DNA from: Stieleria bergensis
GTDB taxonomy: Bacteria > Planctomycetota > Planctomycetia > Pirellulales > Pirellulaceae
NCBI GenBank assembly: GCA_007745635.1
Contig: CP036272.1
Span: 6,151,697 to 6,215,696 of the forward strand
DNA length: 64,000 bases
Reading direction: 5' to 3'
Below are positions 53,076 through 62,056 of this stretch, in pieces (positions within the stretch are counted from its first letter, which is position 1; each line of letters starts with the position of its first letter). Under the pieces are notes generated by a model, which did no database searches, was not told the origin of the DNA, and saw only the letters and a program-made list of their open reading frames with translations. A program made the translations under genes and the position numbers.

Positions 53076-53113
53076 GCCCTTATCCCGGAGGGCACAACGC
53101 TGCCAATTGGCAG
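53076..53113 (-). promoter_or_regulatory. Hairpins in the presumed riboswitch expression platform
   Basis: Just downstream of the aptamer on the minus strand lie a perfect palindrome CTGCCAATTGGCAG (53100-53113) and a five-base stem GCCCT...AGGGC (53076-53080 with 53089-53093). There is no long T-run, so control may act on translation or by a factor-dependent mechanism. About 145 bases remain to the first start codon. Confidence 0.4.
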
Positions 53114-53119
53114 AGTCGC

Positions 53120-53320
53120 CTTGTCGATGGTAGGTCTTCTGACTTGTCTTCTTTCCTCCAATCGCAGCCTTCTCGCTCACAAATGGGAGCAATGGCAATA
53201 GAAACGATCGAGGAAGCGACCTGTTAAGGACGCAGATGACTTACAGCGGCCGGACCGTCCCGGAGTTTCACCGGAGTTCCCTGTTCACGACCTGGCCACT
53301 GCCAGATCGTCACCACCAAC
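53120..53320 (-). ncRNA. Cobalamin (B12) riboswitch
   Basis: Read on the minus strand, the segment shows the class I cobalamin aptamer signatures in order. A GGTG-containing 5' part lies near 53311-53319. AGGGAA leads into a CCGGTGAAACTCCGG hairpin-like core, then CGGTCCGGCCGCTGTAAG (about 53240-53285). About 100 bases later comes the B12-box-like AGTCAGAAGACCTACC (53129-53144). The element is about 200 bases, within the usual size range, and lies immediately after a promoter-like pair. It precedes a twelve-gene cobalamin operon, which confirms the class. Binding of adenosyl- or methylcobalamin should reduce expression. Boundaries are approximate. Confidence 0.93.
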
Positions 53321-53327
53321 AGGACAG

Positions 53328-53355
53328 AAATTAACCTTAGCTACCTGAAAGTCAA
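53328..53355 (-). promoter_or_regulatory. Candidate promoter of the cobalamin operon
   Basis: On the minus strand TTGACT (53350-53355) and TAATTT (53328-53333) are 16 bases apart, placing a start site near 53321, exactly at the 5' edge of the riboswitch. The -35 box matches consensus at five positions and the -10 only at three. Confidence 0.45.
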
Positions 53356-53725
53356 CCGACCCGCGTGAAAAAGTTCCCAGCCGCGATCCAATGCAGCATC
53401 GCGCACCGGTAACCAACGCTTAAGTAGCCAACCCGCTAGGGGGCCAGCCAAGCAGGCGGCCAGACAGCTAGCCCAACCGTTAAAGATCAGCCGATCCGCG
53501 CCGAAGGAAGCCGCCTAAAGTTTAGCGGTTGTGCCGAATCCCTAGCCCGCCGGGCCATTTTCGTGAGTGCTGTAACGGATTTGCAACGTGGCTGAGTGCA
53601 GTCATTCCGATTTTAGTGAACAGAGGACTCATCCGCGGGCAGTCGGCGGCCGAAAGGCAATCGCCGGCTCAATCCCCCCAGATTCCTTGCCCCATTTCTC
53701 TGGCCTCTGTCCAACGCACGTTCCA
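53356..53725. other. Intergenic stretch upstream of the TPR-like gene
   Basis: About 370 bases between the cobalamin operon promoter and the next plus-strand gene. An in-frame extension of that gene reaches back to 53588 but has no signal peptide logic or ribosome binding site. I see no RNA gene or clear repeat. Confidence 0.35.
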
Positions 53726-55591
53726 ATGATTTTGCCCCGCTTCAAGAATCGCCAGAGACGTCAACGCCGCACCTCGATCGCTACCTTGATCGCTACGTTG
53801 ACGGCGCCCCTGCTGGTCGCTAGCGCCCTGTCCACTGGCAACGCTTTACCCACTGCGTTCGCCGATCAAGCCAGCCAAAGCAATCCCTTCTTCACGGCTC
53901 AATCGCCCACCACTCGCGTGGCCACAGAGAACCAACAAACGGCCAGCACGCCAGCCAATGTCCGCCGAATCGGAGCGAACACGACATCCCGGCCGAAACC
54001 AAACCTCGCGACACTGCCCGAAAATCAAAACCGCGAACCCCTCAAGCCAAAACGATTGGGGATTCAACCAGCAAGCAAGCCCGACACTCAATCCATCAGC
54101 TCAATCAATCCATTCGCAGCCAATCCTGCGGGGCGTTCAAGCGGGACACAGACGCCGACGACAAAGCGTGTGGACAGTGGGATTGCGTTTCAAACGAATC
54201 CTTTCCTGCGCGTGGTGCAAGGCACGGCAACGGCAGCGAACAACAAACATCAAGTTGCACAGCAACCCAAATTGCCGCCAACGACAACCATTCCTAATCA
54301 CACTCCCGAACCACCGCTGTTCGACAAACGCTTCATTATCCAAAATCCCGTCGTGTCAACACCTGCGGTTCAAAACAACTCCGCCCAGCACTCTGACTCT
54401 ATCGCTGGTCCTATCACTGCCACTGCCCCCGTTGTTGCCACTGTCCCTGAAAGTCACAACTCAGAAACGGCCAGGCCGATTGCGTCAGCGCGTGCGACGA
54501 CAAAAGCCTCCCTTGCATCAGCGAACGTCACAAACCGCCCGCAACAACTGGCATCGACACGACACGCCAGCAGACCGCACGGGCCATTGCAATCAATCAC
54601 CGCGCAAACCTGTGACCATCGTGCATCGGAGGCATTGATCGACGCGAGACACGAATATGCAATTGGTGCATACGCGTCGGCCGAAGCTTCCGCATGGCGT
54701 TGCCTGCAATTGCTCTGTTCCGCCATCGACCTGCATGATACTCAGCGGTCAATTGAAGCGACGGCATGGGCGGTGCAACGGCTGTCAAAGGCGCGCTCTA
54801 CACTGGACGAGTCCCAGGACTTTGCCAGCCCAGGGCGTCCCATCACGCCCGAACTGGTCTCAGAGATTATCCGCAGTCACCAGAGCAAGGCTGTCATCGG
54901 CGATGCAACCGCTCGTGTCACGTCGACGCAGGCCCTGGACCTGTATTTAGAATCCGCACGCATCGACCTTGTGCCGATCGCTAGGCGGCATGTTGGCGCG
55001 GCACAGGCCATGGACCTGATCGCCTCCATTCGCCTGCAACGATCCACGCCGAACCCGATCCCCGAAGAAACAGCACTTTGCCTGCGCCGCGCAGCACTCG
55101 AAGGCCAGCCAAGCAACACCAGCCTGGCGCTGCAACTGGGCGCGCAGCTTTCTCACATGGGATTGCTAGACGAAGCCCAGGCAACCTTGACTCACGCGAT
55201 GAACCTGTCGCCATCGCAGTCCATCGCCGAAGCACTCAACGACCTTCAACGGAAACGCAGTGGCAACCAGGCGGTGCGGCAAGTGGTTCAGCGTCGGACT
55301 CCGCAACGCCCCGCCACTCGCGCCCCTCAGGTCACCCAACTGACACCGGCAGAGTTTGCTGCCATTTCACCTCAGGTCAACAACACGACCAACCAGACCG
55401 CCCGATCCGTGCCTGCCCAAACGGTCGCCAATCGCCAAGCCCCATCGGCGAGCGGCAACACCGCGGCACAGACCGTCCCTTTTAAACAAGCCTCTCAGCG
55501 TCCGCTGAATCCGCCAGCCCAACTGGCTCAGCCCGCCAAGACAGGCTTCTGGAGTCAATTGTTTAAAAAGAATGCCAACGATCAACCGTAA
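53726..55591 (+). CDS. Large exported protein with disordered NPF-containing region and TPR-like C-terminal half
   Basis: The protein has 621 aa from the ATG at 53726 (MILPRFKNRQRRQRR followed by a hydrophobic segment), chosen because the basic stretch and hydrophobic core form a signal or anchor. Residues 60-300 are Thr/Pro/Ala/Asn/Gln-rich and probably disordered, with three NPF-type motifs in similar settings (SNPFFTAQ, INPFAANPA, TNPFLRVVQ). Residues about 310-520 are helical and TPR-like (EYAIGAYASAEASAWRCLQL, then SLALQLGAQLSHMGLLDEAQ). The last 100 are again low complexity, ending TGFWSQLFKKN. It lies 72 bases before a Wza-like export gene and is probably cotranscribed. It may be an envelope scaffold; its function is unknown. 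Confidence 0.6.
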   Translation: MILPRFKNRQRRQRRTSIATLIATLTAPLLVASALSTGNALPTAFADQASQSNPFFTAQSPTTRVATENQQTASTPANVRRIGANTTSRPKPNLATLPENQNREPLKPKRLGIQPASKPDTQSISSINPFAANPAGRSSGTQTPTTKRVDSGIAFQTNPFLRVVQGTATAANNKHQVAQQPKLPPTTTIPNHTPEPPLFDKRFIIQNPVVSTPAVQNNSAQHSDSIAGPITATAPVVATVPESHNSETARPIASARATTKASLASANVTNRPQQLASTRHASRPHGPLQSITAQTCDHRASEALIDARHEYAIGAYASAEASAWRCLQLLCSAIDLHDTQRSIEATAWAVQRLSKARSTLDESQDFASPGRPITPELVSEIIRSHQSKAVIGDATARVTSTQALDLYLESARIDLVPIARRHVGAAQAMDLIASIRLQRSTPNPIPEETALCLRRAALEGQPSNTSLALQLGAQLSHMGLLDEAQATLTHAMNLSPSQSIAEALNDLQRKRSGNQAVRQVVQRRTPQRPATRAPQVTQLTPAEFAAISPQVNNTTNQTARSVPAQTVANRQAPSASGNTAAQTVPFKQASQRPLNPPAQLAQPAKTGFWSQLFKKNANDQP

Positions 55592-55663
55592 CGGTTTGAT
55601 CAATCGTCGTTTGTCCTGCCCCAACCAGATGTCACGATTACGCTTTCTCAGCTCGGCCCCCAG

Positions 55664-56968
55664 ATGTTTTTCCATCCATTCGCTCGGAACATTCGACCAG
55701 CCCTCACCATTGTGATGGTGCTTGCCAGCATGACTAGCAGCTCGCGAGTCATCGCCCAACAACCAGCACTGGCCAGCCCCGCCAGCCCCGCCAGCCCCGC
55801 CAGCCCCGCCAGCCCCGCCAGCCCCGCTGGCCCTGTCAGCCCCGCTCAATCTGAACTGCTGCCAACACCAACTGGCAGCGTGACGAGCGAATCATCCTGC
55901 GGTTGCCAGCTTCCCAATCAGACCTGCCAGCATTGCCAATCTAGTTGCAATGCTTGCCTGATGGGTGTCGATTGCCAGCTTCACTGTGGCGCCGAGGCAC
56001 GTTGGGCAGACATGCGCCGGATGAATTTTTCCGGCTATGGTCCCGGCGGTTATGCAGGCCCCAGTCGTTATGCACACCTCAAAACCTATCGACTGCGCCC
56101 TGGCGACAATCTGCAAGTCATCTACTTGATCACGCGCCGCCAACAGAGCGGCAAGTACCGTCTGACGCCAGGCGATGAGATCATGATTGAATCGCTAACC
56201 GACCCCGACCTGAACCGTGGCAGCTTCGAACGTGGCCTGGAGATTCAACCCGATGGCACGATTAGCGTTCGTTTACTGGGCCAGTTGCGGGCAACCGGCC
56301 TGACCGTCAGTCAACTTCGCGAGATGCTGGAAGAGCGTTACAAGAAACACTACGACGAACCATCGATTGATGTCACCCCGGTGCGAACGAATCGACTTGC
56401 CGATGACATTCGCAACACTGTGGGCGGCCAGAGTGGCCTCAATGCACAGTTCATCGATGTGGTCGTTGCCCCGGACGGCAAGATTCGCTTGCCTGGCATT
56501 GGCGGCCTGTGCGTGCAAGGGATGTCGCTGCCAGAACTAAAGAAAGAGGTCAATCTTCGTTACCAAGAGTTGGTCGTTGGGCTGGAAACCGAACCGATTT
56601 TACGGCAGCAAGCCGCACACAACATCTACGTTCTAGGCCAAGTTGGCCAACCGGGACGTTACCAATTAGACAGCCCCACCACCGTCCTGGGCTCGATTGC
56701 ACTGGCCGGCGGCCACGTCCCCGATGCCAACATGAGACAGGTCGTGATCTTCCGCCGCGCCGAAGACTGGCGCCTGATCTCGACCATGCTTGACTTGCAA
56801 GGTGCCGTGTTCGGCAAACGCCCCACCCCTGCGGACGAGATCTGGCTACGCGATGGTGATGTGGTGATCGTCCCCGAACGCCCGATCGTGCGATGGGATA
56901 ACTGGATTGATCAAGTCTTTACCCGTGGCGTTTACGGGATCGTCCCGGTGATGTTTGGCGGAGACTGA
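55664..56968 (+). CDS. Polysaccharide export protein (Wza/OPX family) with SPA repeats and a Cys-rich segment
   Basis: The protein has 434 aa with a signal peptide ending near VIAQQ. Residues 36-55 are Ser-Pro-Ala repeats encoded by perfect 9-bp units. Residues about 78-110 hold eight cysteines in close pairs (CGC, CQHC, CNAC and CQLHC). The remainder is a Poly_export/SLBB protein: YRLTPGDEIMIES, then GLEIQPDGTISVRLLGQLRA, then LVVGLETEPI and a final SLBB domain (YVLGQVGQPGRYQL, then TVLGSIALAGGHV). OPX proteins form outer-membrane export channels. The lipobox usual in OPX proteins is not evident. No glycosyltransferase genes are nearby. The Cys-rich part has no known counterpart in the family that I can name. 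Confidence 0.85.
   Translation: MFFHPFARNIRPALTIVMVLASMTSSSRVIAQQPALASPASPASPASPASPASPAGPVSPAQSELLPTPTGSVTSESSCGCQLPNQTCQHCQSSCNACLMGVDCQLHCGAEARWADMRRMNFSGYGPGGYAGPSRYAHLKTYRLRPGDNLQVIYLITRRQQSGKYRLTPGDEIMIESLTDPDLNRGSFERGLEIQPDGTISVRLLGQLRATGLTVSQLREMLEERYKKHYDEPSIDVTPVRTNRLADDIRNTVGGQSGLNAQFIDVVVAPDGKIRLPGIGGLCVQGMSLPELKKEVNLRYQELVVGLETEPILRQQAAHNIYVLGQVGQPGRYQLDSPTTVLGSIALAGGHVPDANMRQVVIFRRAEDWRLISTMLDLQGAVFGKRPTPADEIWLRDGDVVIVPERPIVRWDNWIDQVFTRGVYGIVPVMFGGD
55772..55825 (+). repeat. Six perfect 9-bp repeats coding Ser-Pro-Ala
   Basis: GCCAGCCCC is repeated six times without change from 55772 to 55825, followed by two decayed copies. Nine bases keep the frame, so slippage would alter only the number of Ser-Pro-Ala units in the export protein's N-terminal linker. 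Confidence 0.95.
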
Positions 56969-57074
56969 TGATCGACACGCGCTAACTTGCTAGCTTGTGA
57001 AGCACAACACATCACGTCAATCAGCGGCGTGACGCGCAGCAGGCCTCCGGCAACACCGAGATGCCCCCAGCGGC

Positions 57075-58472
57075 CTAACCATAGAGCTGCTGCAACAACC
57101 AAAACATCTCCGTCGCGATGTCATCGGACAAGCCTCGTTGCCGCTCGGCCTCCGGCAACACCGTCCAGGCATAGGTCTCGACTTCTAGGTGGCCTGTGAA
57201 GTCCACGCCGGGGACGAAACCGTTGGGATCACCACAGCATCCAATCGCTTGCAGGCAGGCTCGGACCGCATCCCGACTGGTTCCCAGCCGCCCGATCTGT
57301 TCCAGAAAGATCGGCACATGAAAGTGGATCATCCAACGTTCGACTTCGTCAAGCGTGGCAGGATCGATCCCAGCCAGCAACTCTGGCAAGTCGGTTGCCA
57401 ACTTGAAATCTCCCTGGCGATCGACCTGTCCCGTTTGATGCAGGTAGCGATCTTCGGCAAAGGAACTCAACCGAGCAAGCACTTCGGGACGATCTGCAAC
57501 GGCCATCGATGCCCAATCCACAGTGATAGCGCTGCTGACCTGCACCTTGCCAATTGCAATGCCCGCCTGGGCATATCGCTCAATCACGTCGCGCTGTGGT
57601 TCATTCATCACCGCGCTGTGACAAATGTCATGACAAATCGTCAAGTACCGCCGATGAGTTTGTTCTGGTAACTGCTGATAAAAAAAGTCAATCATGTCGT
57701 CTGCGGAGTCCAAGTCACAACCTGGCTCGGGTTCGATCGCGACCACAATCCGTTTGCCGGTTTGTTGTTCAATCGCATTGAGCTGAGCGGCCAGTTCACG
57801 CAGTTGCTGACCACTTTTGGCAAAACGAGCCTCTGCCGAATCAGAATCACCGGGCGCGAAGGGGTTCGCTGGCCAACCGAGTGGCAGCGTACTGATGGAA
57901 CCGACGGTTTGCGTTTCGTCTGACTCTGGCAACAAGGCCGCCAGGATCGATGCCAAACGCAGCGTGTACTCGTATCGCTGCCGATCGGCCCAAGTCGGCA
58001 AGTACACGCGTTGCTTCACACTGGGCTGATGGAAATTGTCAAAGGGAAATCCATTGATCGTGAATGCCGAAAGCCGATTGGCTGCCAACAGTTCCGCAAA
58101 CCCCTGCAACTGCTGAGGACTTTGCATCAGCTCTTGAGAGGCTTGATCGGGAATCCACAAGCCGACGCCCAACCGTTCTTGCGTGGGAACCTGCCGCTGC
58201 TGAGCGATTTGCTGATTCAGTTTTTCCCGCGCGGGCACGCTGTAACGCACCAAGTTGTCACCGATCGTCGCGAGTTCCACACCCGCATGAACATTCGTGC
58301 AATAACCAACTTGCAATGCAGTCGTTTCGGAATCCACAGCAGCCACCGGTTGAAGGAAAACATGTGTAAAAAGCGCCGAACAGGTTATCAAGCCTGGCGG
58401 GCATCGAACAAGACTGGCGGGCAGAAAGGCTTGCCACGAAAGTCTCAAGACACAGCTCAATTGGTCAAGCAT
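57075..58472 (-). CDS. eboE: EboE-like metabolite traffic TIM-barrel protein
   Basis: The protein has about 465 aa from the ATG at 58472; a longer frame to 58721 looks non-coding, and the family's conserved N-terminus (LQVGYCTNVHAGVEL) begins only at about residue 53. Further family blocks are VGLWIPDQASQEL, then AFTINGFPFDNFH, then YLPTWADRQRYEYTLRLASI, then ISTLPLGWP, then VAIEPEPGCDL, then ICHDICHSAVM and HFHVPIFLEQIGRLGTSRDA. EboE belongs to the ebo gene set for transport of secondary metabolites (for example scytonemin and related compounds) to the periplasm. The other ebo genes are not adjacent here. Metal-binding His/Glu residues suggest an enzyme; substrate unknown. Confidence 0.82.
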   Translation of the reverse strand: MLDQLSCVLRLSWQAFLPASLVRCPPGLITCSALFTHVFLQPVAAVDSETTALQVGYCTNVHAGVELATIGDNLVRYSVPAREKLNQQIAQQRQVPTQERLGVGLWIPDQASQELMQSPQQLQGFAELLAANRLSAFTINGFPFDNFHQPSVKQRVYLPTWADRQRYEYTLRLASILAALLPESDETQTVGSISTLPLGWPANPFAPGDSDSAEARFAKSGQQLRELAAQLNAIEQQTGKRIVVAIEPEPGCDLDSADDMIDFFYQQLPEQTHRRYLTICHDICHSAVMNEPQRDVIERYAQAGIAIGKVQVSSAITVDWASMAVADRPEVLARLSSFAEDRYLHQTGQVDRQGDFKLATDLPELLAGIDPATLDEVERWMIHFHVPIFLEQIGRLGTSRDAVRACLQAIGCCGDPNGFVPGVDFTGHLEVETYAWTVLPEAERQRGLSDDIATEMFWLLQQLYG

Positions 58473-58808
58473 AGCCGTTAACACGCGTTTAATGAACGGG
58501 CTTGGGCCGCTGGCTTGGTAAATGGCTCCTGGGCAAGGCTTCCTGATGGGCGCGTCGCAGTATGGACTAGCCATCGCCCCCCAAAACATGAACTCGCCAA
58601 TGACATGAAGCCGCCAAGACGTCCTCCCGCCGTTGCCTGGGTCTGATCGACCAGACGCAATCCTAGCGAGCGTGCGTGCCAGGGACCAAGAAAGCCCGCA
58701 GAATCTCTGGCTCCTGAACAATCTCGCTGGCAGGGCGTTGTCGACGGGCTAGAATTGGGCACAGTTGACACTGTCTACTCCCCACCTCGTATCTGCCTCA
58801 CGAATTTG
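58473..58808. other. 336-base divergent intergenic gap
   Basis: This lies between the EboE-like gene (minus) and the metallopeptidase gene (plus). It contains only low-quality open frames continuing from both genes. No RNA gene or notable repeat is seen. Confidence 0.35.
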
Positions 58809-61457
58809 ATGATCGCTCGCTCCACTCGCCTTGCCTTCATGTCAGGCACACGCTCCCGGGTTCTGTTGTTCACGATCGGCTCACTGCTTTTGGGGTCACT
58901 GCTGGCGACCAACCTTGCTGCCCAGTCTCCTGAATCTGCCAATCCCAAGCACACCGATCCGTACGACGCATTCGCTCAGCTTGACCCTTGGTGGCCGACA
59001 CCTGGTGAAGATCGCATCGCCTCTGGAGCCCCCGGGCCGAGCTATTGGCAACAGCGAGCGGACTACGAAATCGACATCACACTCGACGACGAAAAGCAAT
59101 CACTCTCTGGCACGCTGAAACTTGACTACCACAATCGCTCGCCACACGTCCTGAATTACATCTGGGTGCAACTGGATCAAAACCGCTTTGATCCCGATTC
59201 GAACTCCTATGCAAGCGAAACGGCGGGTGGCTTTTCAGACCGCGCCTCGTTCTCATCTCTGCAGTCGATCTTTGCCAAGAAGGTCTTTGATGGCGGATTT
59301 AAAATCAGTTCCGTCACCGACGGCAAAGGCAAGAAGCTTGATTCCTTTGAATATGACACGATGATGCGAATCGACTTGCCTCGCCCACTGATGCCGGGCA
59401 AGAGCACGCGTGTCGTGCTGGAATACAGCTACAACATCGTCGATTCCAAAACGATCCGCGCCCGCAGCGGCAAAGAGTACTTCGAATCAGACGAGAACTA
59501 CATTTACGAAATCGCCCAGTGGCATCCACGCGTCGCAGCGTACACGGACTACGGTGCTTGGCAGCACAAAGCCTTCCTGGGTCGCGGCGAATTCACCTTG
59601 GAGCTAGGTGATTATCAAGTTCGCATCACCCTGCCTGCCGAGATGGTCTGTTCATCAACAGGCACACTCCAAAACCCTGACGAAGTGCTGAAGCCGGAAT
59701 GGAAAGAGCGACTGGCCAAAGCGACCAAGAGCAAGACTCCCCTGTTCATCGTTACGCCTGCGGAGGCCAAGAAAAACGAAGCGGTTCGCACCAAACGCAC
59801 CAAAACCTGGGAATTCCACGCCAAGAACGTCCGTGACTTCGCCTTCGCTGCCAGCCGAAAATTTATCTGGGACGCAATGGGCGTTCAAGTCGGTTCTAAA
59901 ACCGTCATGGCAATGTCTTACTATCCCAACGAAGCCGAACCACTGTGGAGCCAGTATTCAACGGAATCCATCGCTCACACCTTGGAAGTCTACGGACGCT
60001 ATTGCTTCGAATATCCCTACGAAGTCGCCATCAGTGTCAATGGCCCCGTCTATGGCATGGAATACCCCATGATCTGTTTCAACGGCCCGCGGCCAGAGAA
60101 AGACGGAACCTATAGCAAATCGACCAAGTACGCCTTGATCTCAGTAGTGATCCACGAAGTCGGGCACAACTTTTTCCCCATGATTGTCAACAGCGACGAA
60201 CGCCAGTGGACATGGATGGACGAAGGCCTTAACACATTCCTGCAATACATTGCTGAACAGGAATGGGAAGAGAACTATCCATCCCGCCGCGGAGATCCTG
60301 AAAAGATCGTGGCCTACATGAGAGGCGGCAACCAGCGGCCAATCATGACCGGCAGCGAAGAGATCCTGCAGTTCGGCAACAACGCCTACGCCAAACCAGC
60401 CACGGCATTGAACATCCTGCGTGAAACCATCCTGGGCCGCGAACGCTTTGATTTTGCCTTCCGCGAGTACTCGCGCCGCTGGATGTTCAAACGCCCCACG
60501 CCCAGTGACTTTTTCCGGACCATGGAAGACGCCTCCGGGGTTGACCTGGATTGGTTCTGGCGCGGCTGGTTCTACAGCACCAAACACGTCGACATCGCAA
60601 TCGATGATGTCAAACTCTACTTGATCGACTCTGGCGATCCCGATGAACGTGCCGAACGGCAACGACTGGAAAAGGACGCCAAAGAGCCAACGATCACCGA
60701 ATCTCGCAATGTGGATCTTCCACGACGCATCGACTGGCAACCCGGACTGAAAGACTATTACAACAGCCCCGAATACGACCCCAGCAAGGTCACCGAAAAC
60801 GATCGCAAGTCCTTTCAACGATTCCTTGATTCGCTAGACGATGAACAGCGCGAACTACTCAAACGCACCACGAACTTTTACTTGGTCGATTTCAGCAACC
60901 AAGGTGGTCTGGTGATGCCAATCATTGTCGACGTTCACTATGACGACCAGACCCGCGAGCGAATGACCTTTCCCGCTGAAATCTGGCGTCAAAACAGCAA
61001 AAAAGCCAGCAAACTGATCGTCTCCGACAAAGAAATTGTCCGCCTGGAACTGGATCCACAACGGCAAACAGCAGACGTCGAAGCGAGCAATAATCACTGG
61101 CCCAAACGCTTGATCCCAAGCCGCTTCAAGCTGTACAAAAGCTCGCGCGGTGGCAATGAAATGCAACGCGCCAAAGCAGACAAAAAGAAAGCGGAAGACG
61201 AAAAGAAAGCTGCCGCTGCAAAACAAGCTGCTGAAGCCAAAAAAGCGGCGGAAGAAAACAAACCCGCTGACGAGCCGAAAGCTGCCAAGAAAAAAGTGAC
61301 CGACGCCAAACCGGCAGTCGACAAGCAACCCGCTGCGAAGAAGCCCGCCCCGGAAAAACAACCCGCGACCGCAAAACGCAAACGCAAGCAACCCGAAGCC
61401 AAACAAGAAAAGCCGGCTCCGAAAAAAGCAAAAGGCAACGCCAAGGAGGCCGCCTAA
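58809..61457 (+). CDS. Exported M1-type metallopeptidase with Lys/Ala-rich C-terminal tail
   Basis: The protein has 882 aa from the ATG at 58809; 58839 (MSGTRSRVLLFTIGS) is an alternative that leaves a shorter signal peptide. The N-terminal beta-domain (residues ~75-290) is typical of M1 aminopeptidases. YGMEYP stands in the place of the exopeptidase GAMEN motif. The zinc site HEVGH near residue 448 is followed after 18 residues by the third ligand in DEGLNTFLQY, exactly the HExxH-X18-E rule. The final 95 residues are almost entirely Lys, Ala, Pro and Glu, resembling histone H1 tails. The stop overlaps the next gene's start (TAATG). It is probably periplasmic or cell-surface. Confidence 0.88.
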   Translation: MIARSTRLAFMSGTRSRVLLFTIGSLLLGSLLATNLAAQSPESANPKHTDPYDAFAQLDPWWPTPGEDRIASGAPGPSYWQQRADYEIDITLDDEKQSLSGTLKLDYHNRSPHVLNYIWVQLDQNRFDPDSNSYASETAGGFSDRASFSSLQSIFAKKVFDGGFKISSVTDGKGKKLDSFEYDTMMRIDLPRPLMPGKSTRVVLEYSYNIVDSKTIRARSGKEYFESDENYIYEIAQWHPRVAAYTDYGAWQHKAFLGRGEFTLELGDYQVRITLPAEMVCSSTGTLQNPDEVLKPEWKERLAKATKSKTPLFIVTPAEAKKNEAVRTKRTKTWEFHAKNVRDFAFAASRKFIWDAMGVQVGSKTVMAMSYYPNEAEPLWSQYSTESIAHTLEVYGRYCFEYPYEVAISVNGPVYGMEYPMICFNGPRPEKDGTYSKSTKYALISVVIHEVGHNFFPMIVNSDERQWTWMDEGLNTFLQYIAEQEWEENYPSRRGDPEKIVAYMRGGNQRPIMTGSEEILQFGNNAYAKPATALNILRETILGRERFDFAFREYSRRWMFKRPTPSDFFRTMEDASGVDLDWFWRGWFYSTKHVDIAIDDVKLYLIDSGDPDERAERQRLEKDAKEPTITESRNVDLPRRIDWQPGLKDYYNSPEYDPSKVTENDRKSFQRFLDSLDDEQRELLKRTTNFYLVDFSNQGGLVMPIIVDVHYDDQTRERMTFPAEIWRQNSKKASKLIVSDKEIVRLELDPQRQTADVEASNNHWPKRLIPSRFKLYKSSRGGNEMQRAKADKKKAEDEKKAAAAKQAAEAKKAAEENKPADEPKAAKKKVTDAKPAVDKQPAAKKPAPEKQPATAKRKRKQPEAKQEKPAPKKAKGNAKEAA

Positions 61458-61996
61458 TGCTCGCCGGTGCACTGCTCTTCCTGCTGGGCAGCGTCATGCT
61501 GCACCCCGTGCATGAAACCGTTGCTGAACTGCAATGGGACCAGACCGAAAACAGCTTGCAAGTTGCCTTGCGACTGGACACCCAAGATGAACAGTGGCTG
61601 CAAAAACGCTACGGCAAAGCAGACGCCAAGTCCTGGCAGGTGGACCTACTGAGACGTCAATACGCCTTCTTGATGAAGCCTCCCAAAGAGCGGCAGGCCG
61701 GTGAAAAGCAAGCAATCGGGATGCCAATCGAATGGGTCGGCAGACAGCCCGAAGGCGCCCACGTGTGGTGGTTCTTTGAAGTCCCATGCCCCAACGGCCA
61801 ACGACCGCAATGGCTTTACAGCCAACTGCTATTCGACCAGTCCAGTACCTTCCTGCACCGGATCATCGTGCTGCAAGACGCGGCAACGAAAGAGCACACA
61901 GCGTCCAGCAACCAGCCCGCAGAAGGAAAAAAGCCCGCATCAGCTTTGATTCGATCCAAGCAACGGCTGTTCAAACTGCCGTTTAAGACGCACTAG
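61457..61996 (+). CDS. DUF6702-type exported protein
   Basis: The protein has 179 aa. A short hydrophobic leader (MLAGALLFLLGSVML) is followed directly by HPVHETVAELQWD, matching the HP-H-x(S/T) start of DUF6702 proteins. These are often encoded just downstream of M1-type peptidases, as here, with a one-base TAATG overlap that implies translational coupling. Strands such as LQVALRLDTQDEQ and HVWWFFEVPCP fit the small beta-domain. The C-terminal 35 residues are polar. The function of the family is unknown; the tight coupling suggests it assists or works with the peptidase. Confidence 0.8.
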   Translation: MLAGALLFLLGSVMLHPVHETVAELQWDQTENSLQVALRLDTQDEQWLQKRYGKADAKSWQVDLLRRQYAFLMKPPKERQAGEKQAIGMPIEWVGRQPEGAHVWWFFEVPCPNGQRPQWLYSQLLFDQSSTFLHRIIVLQDAATKEHTASSNQPAEGKKPASALIRSKQRLFKLPFKTH

Positions 61997-62056
61997 CAAT
62001 CGTCGCTAAACCAAACCGTCGCCCAGCCCCAACAGGCCGGGACTGTGAGCGACGAG

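Noticed and set aside
53588-53725. 46-codon N-terminal extension of the TPR-like protein
   Set aside because: The start at 53726 gives a basic-plus-hydrophobic leader; the extension has neither a ribosome binding site nor signal character.
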